From positions 1 through 5,472 of the forward strand of contig JALNXI010000143.1 of NCBI GenBank assembly GCA_023230425.1: a DNA stretch of 5,472 nt. Direction: 5' to 3'. Shown here piece after piece: positions 5,216 to 5,472 of the stretch; the stretch's first letter is position 1; each line of letters opens with the position of its first letter. The notes beneath the pieces were generated by a model. It saw only the letters and a program-made list of their open reading frames with translations. It did not search any database and was not told the DNA's origin. Origin of the DNA: Methanoculleus sp. GTDB lineage: Archaea; Halobacteriota; Methanomicrobia; Methanomicrobiales; Methanoculleaceae. The position numbers were made by a program, and so were the translations under genes.

Positions 5216-5472
5216 ATGCGGACCGGTACCTCATTTGCCCGGGACTGGCAGCTGATCAAACTCGCCAGGTCGATGCCGCGGCACGACGTAGCGAGCCCGA
5301 TCGTGCGGAACCTCCTTCGTGACGCCTCCCCGGCTCTCGTGAAGCAGGTCACCGCAATCGCCGGCCGGCTCGGCGCAGAGGATGGAAAGGCCCTCCTCGC
5401 CTGCAACAAGGAGCAGTTCGATCCCCCCACGCTGATGGAGGGGCTCCTCCTGATATGGGGGATCCCCTGTGA
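5216..5472 (+). CDS. Unrecognised soluble protein, C-terminus beyond the window
   Basis: An open frame starts with ATG at 5216, one base after the preceding stop, and is still open at the window end after 85 codons. A GAGAGG-GTG stretch (5205-5213) supplies a ribosome binding site. It was missed by a simple stop-to-stop listing because it has no stop in the window. The visible part is soluble and mostly helical, with basic and hydrophobic residues alternating in the first half (MRTGTSFARDWQLIKLARSM, then a segment around LLRDASPALVKQ), then CNKEQFDPPTLMEGLLLIWG near residues 63-82 and cysteines at 63 and 85. I recognise no family. An internal ATG at 5273 is an alternative start. The tight junction with the membrane-protein gene says it is co-expressed with that gene and the Lrp regulator. 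Confidence 0.7.
   Translation, partial: MRTGTSFARDWQLIKLARSMPRHDVASPIVRNLLRDASPALVKQVTAIAGRLGAEDGKALLACNKEQFDPPTLMEGLLLIWGIPC

Noticed and set aside
5470..5472. TGA at the window end as a stop of the last gene
   Set aside because: It is in a different frame from the ATG at 5216; the gene remains open at the edge.
1..5472. CRISPR array, tRNA or rRNA gene
   Set aside because: No regularly spaced repeats and no cloverleaf or rRNA-like stretches were seen on either strand.

Overview
This window looks like a piece of a GC-rich methanogen chromosome, most likely from the Methanomicrobiales and Methanoculleus-like. The evidence is archaeal TATA boxes, GGTG-type ribosome binding sites, an archaeal-type Lrp/AsnC regulator, an AIR-synthase-related protein of the long kind common in methanogens, and a secreted-type serpin as seen in some Methanomicrobiales. 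The lineage is an inference from gene content; no rRNA or methanogenesis enzyme gene is present.

Layout. (1) Positions 1-1153 hold most of a serpin protease inhibitor on the + strand, with its N-terminus lost at the window edge. (2) Positions 1154-1525 have no intact gene. They hold a GC-rich hairpin just after the serpin, a degenerate piece resembling the right end (omega-RNA region) of an IS200/IS605-IS1341-type tnpB element at about 1305-1386, and a long imperfect inverted repeat around a TATA-like box in front of the next genes. (3) Positions 1526-2021 are an overlapping hicB-hicA toxin-antitoxin pair, more AT-rich than its surroundings and probably acquired. (4) Positions 2078-3406 on the - strand encode an AIR-synthase/HypE-superfamily protein that converges on hicA. 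(5) Positions 3493-4287 on the + strand encode ThiD, a pyrimidine kinase of thiamine synthesis, divergent from the AIR-synthase-like gene. (6) Positions 4288-4493 are AT-rich and hold tandem palindromes and T-tracts (thiD termination), then a palindrome next to a TATA box (promoter of the next unit). (7) Positions 4494-5472 form a tight three-gene unit: an Lrp/AsnC regulator, a three-helix small membrane protein, and an unrecognised protein that runs off the window.

How the parts relate. ThiD and the AIR-synthase-like protein are housekeeping-type genes with a divergent upstream region; the AIR-synthase-like gene and the Lrp gene both look leaderless, with TATA boxes about 25 nt before their start codons. 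The hicBA pair and the tnpB-type relic form an accessory island between the serpin and the conserved genes. The regulator, membrane protein and unknown protein at the right end are probably co-transcribed and functionally linked, but their role cannot be read from sequence. The most unusual items are the solo omega-RNA-like relic, the inverted repeat framing the hicBA promoter, the serpin's small-residue reactive loop with many glycosylation sequons, and the uncharacterised regulator/membrane-protein unit.
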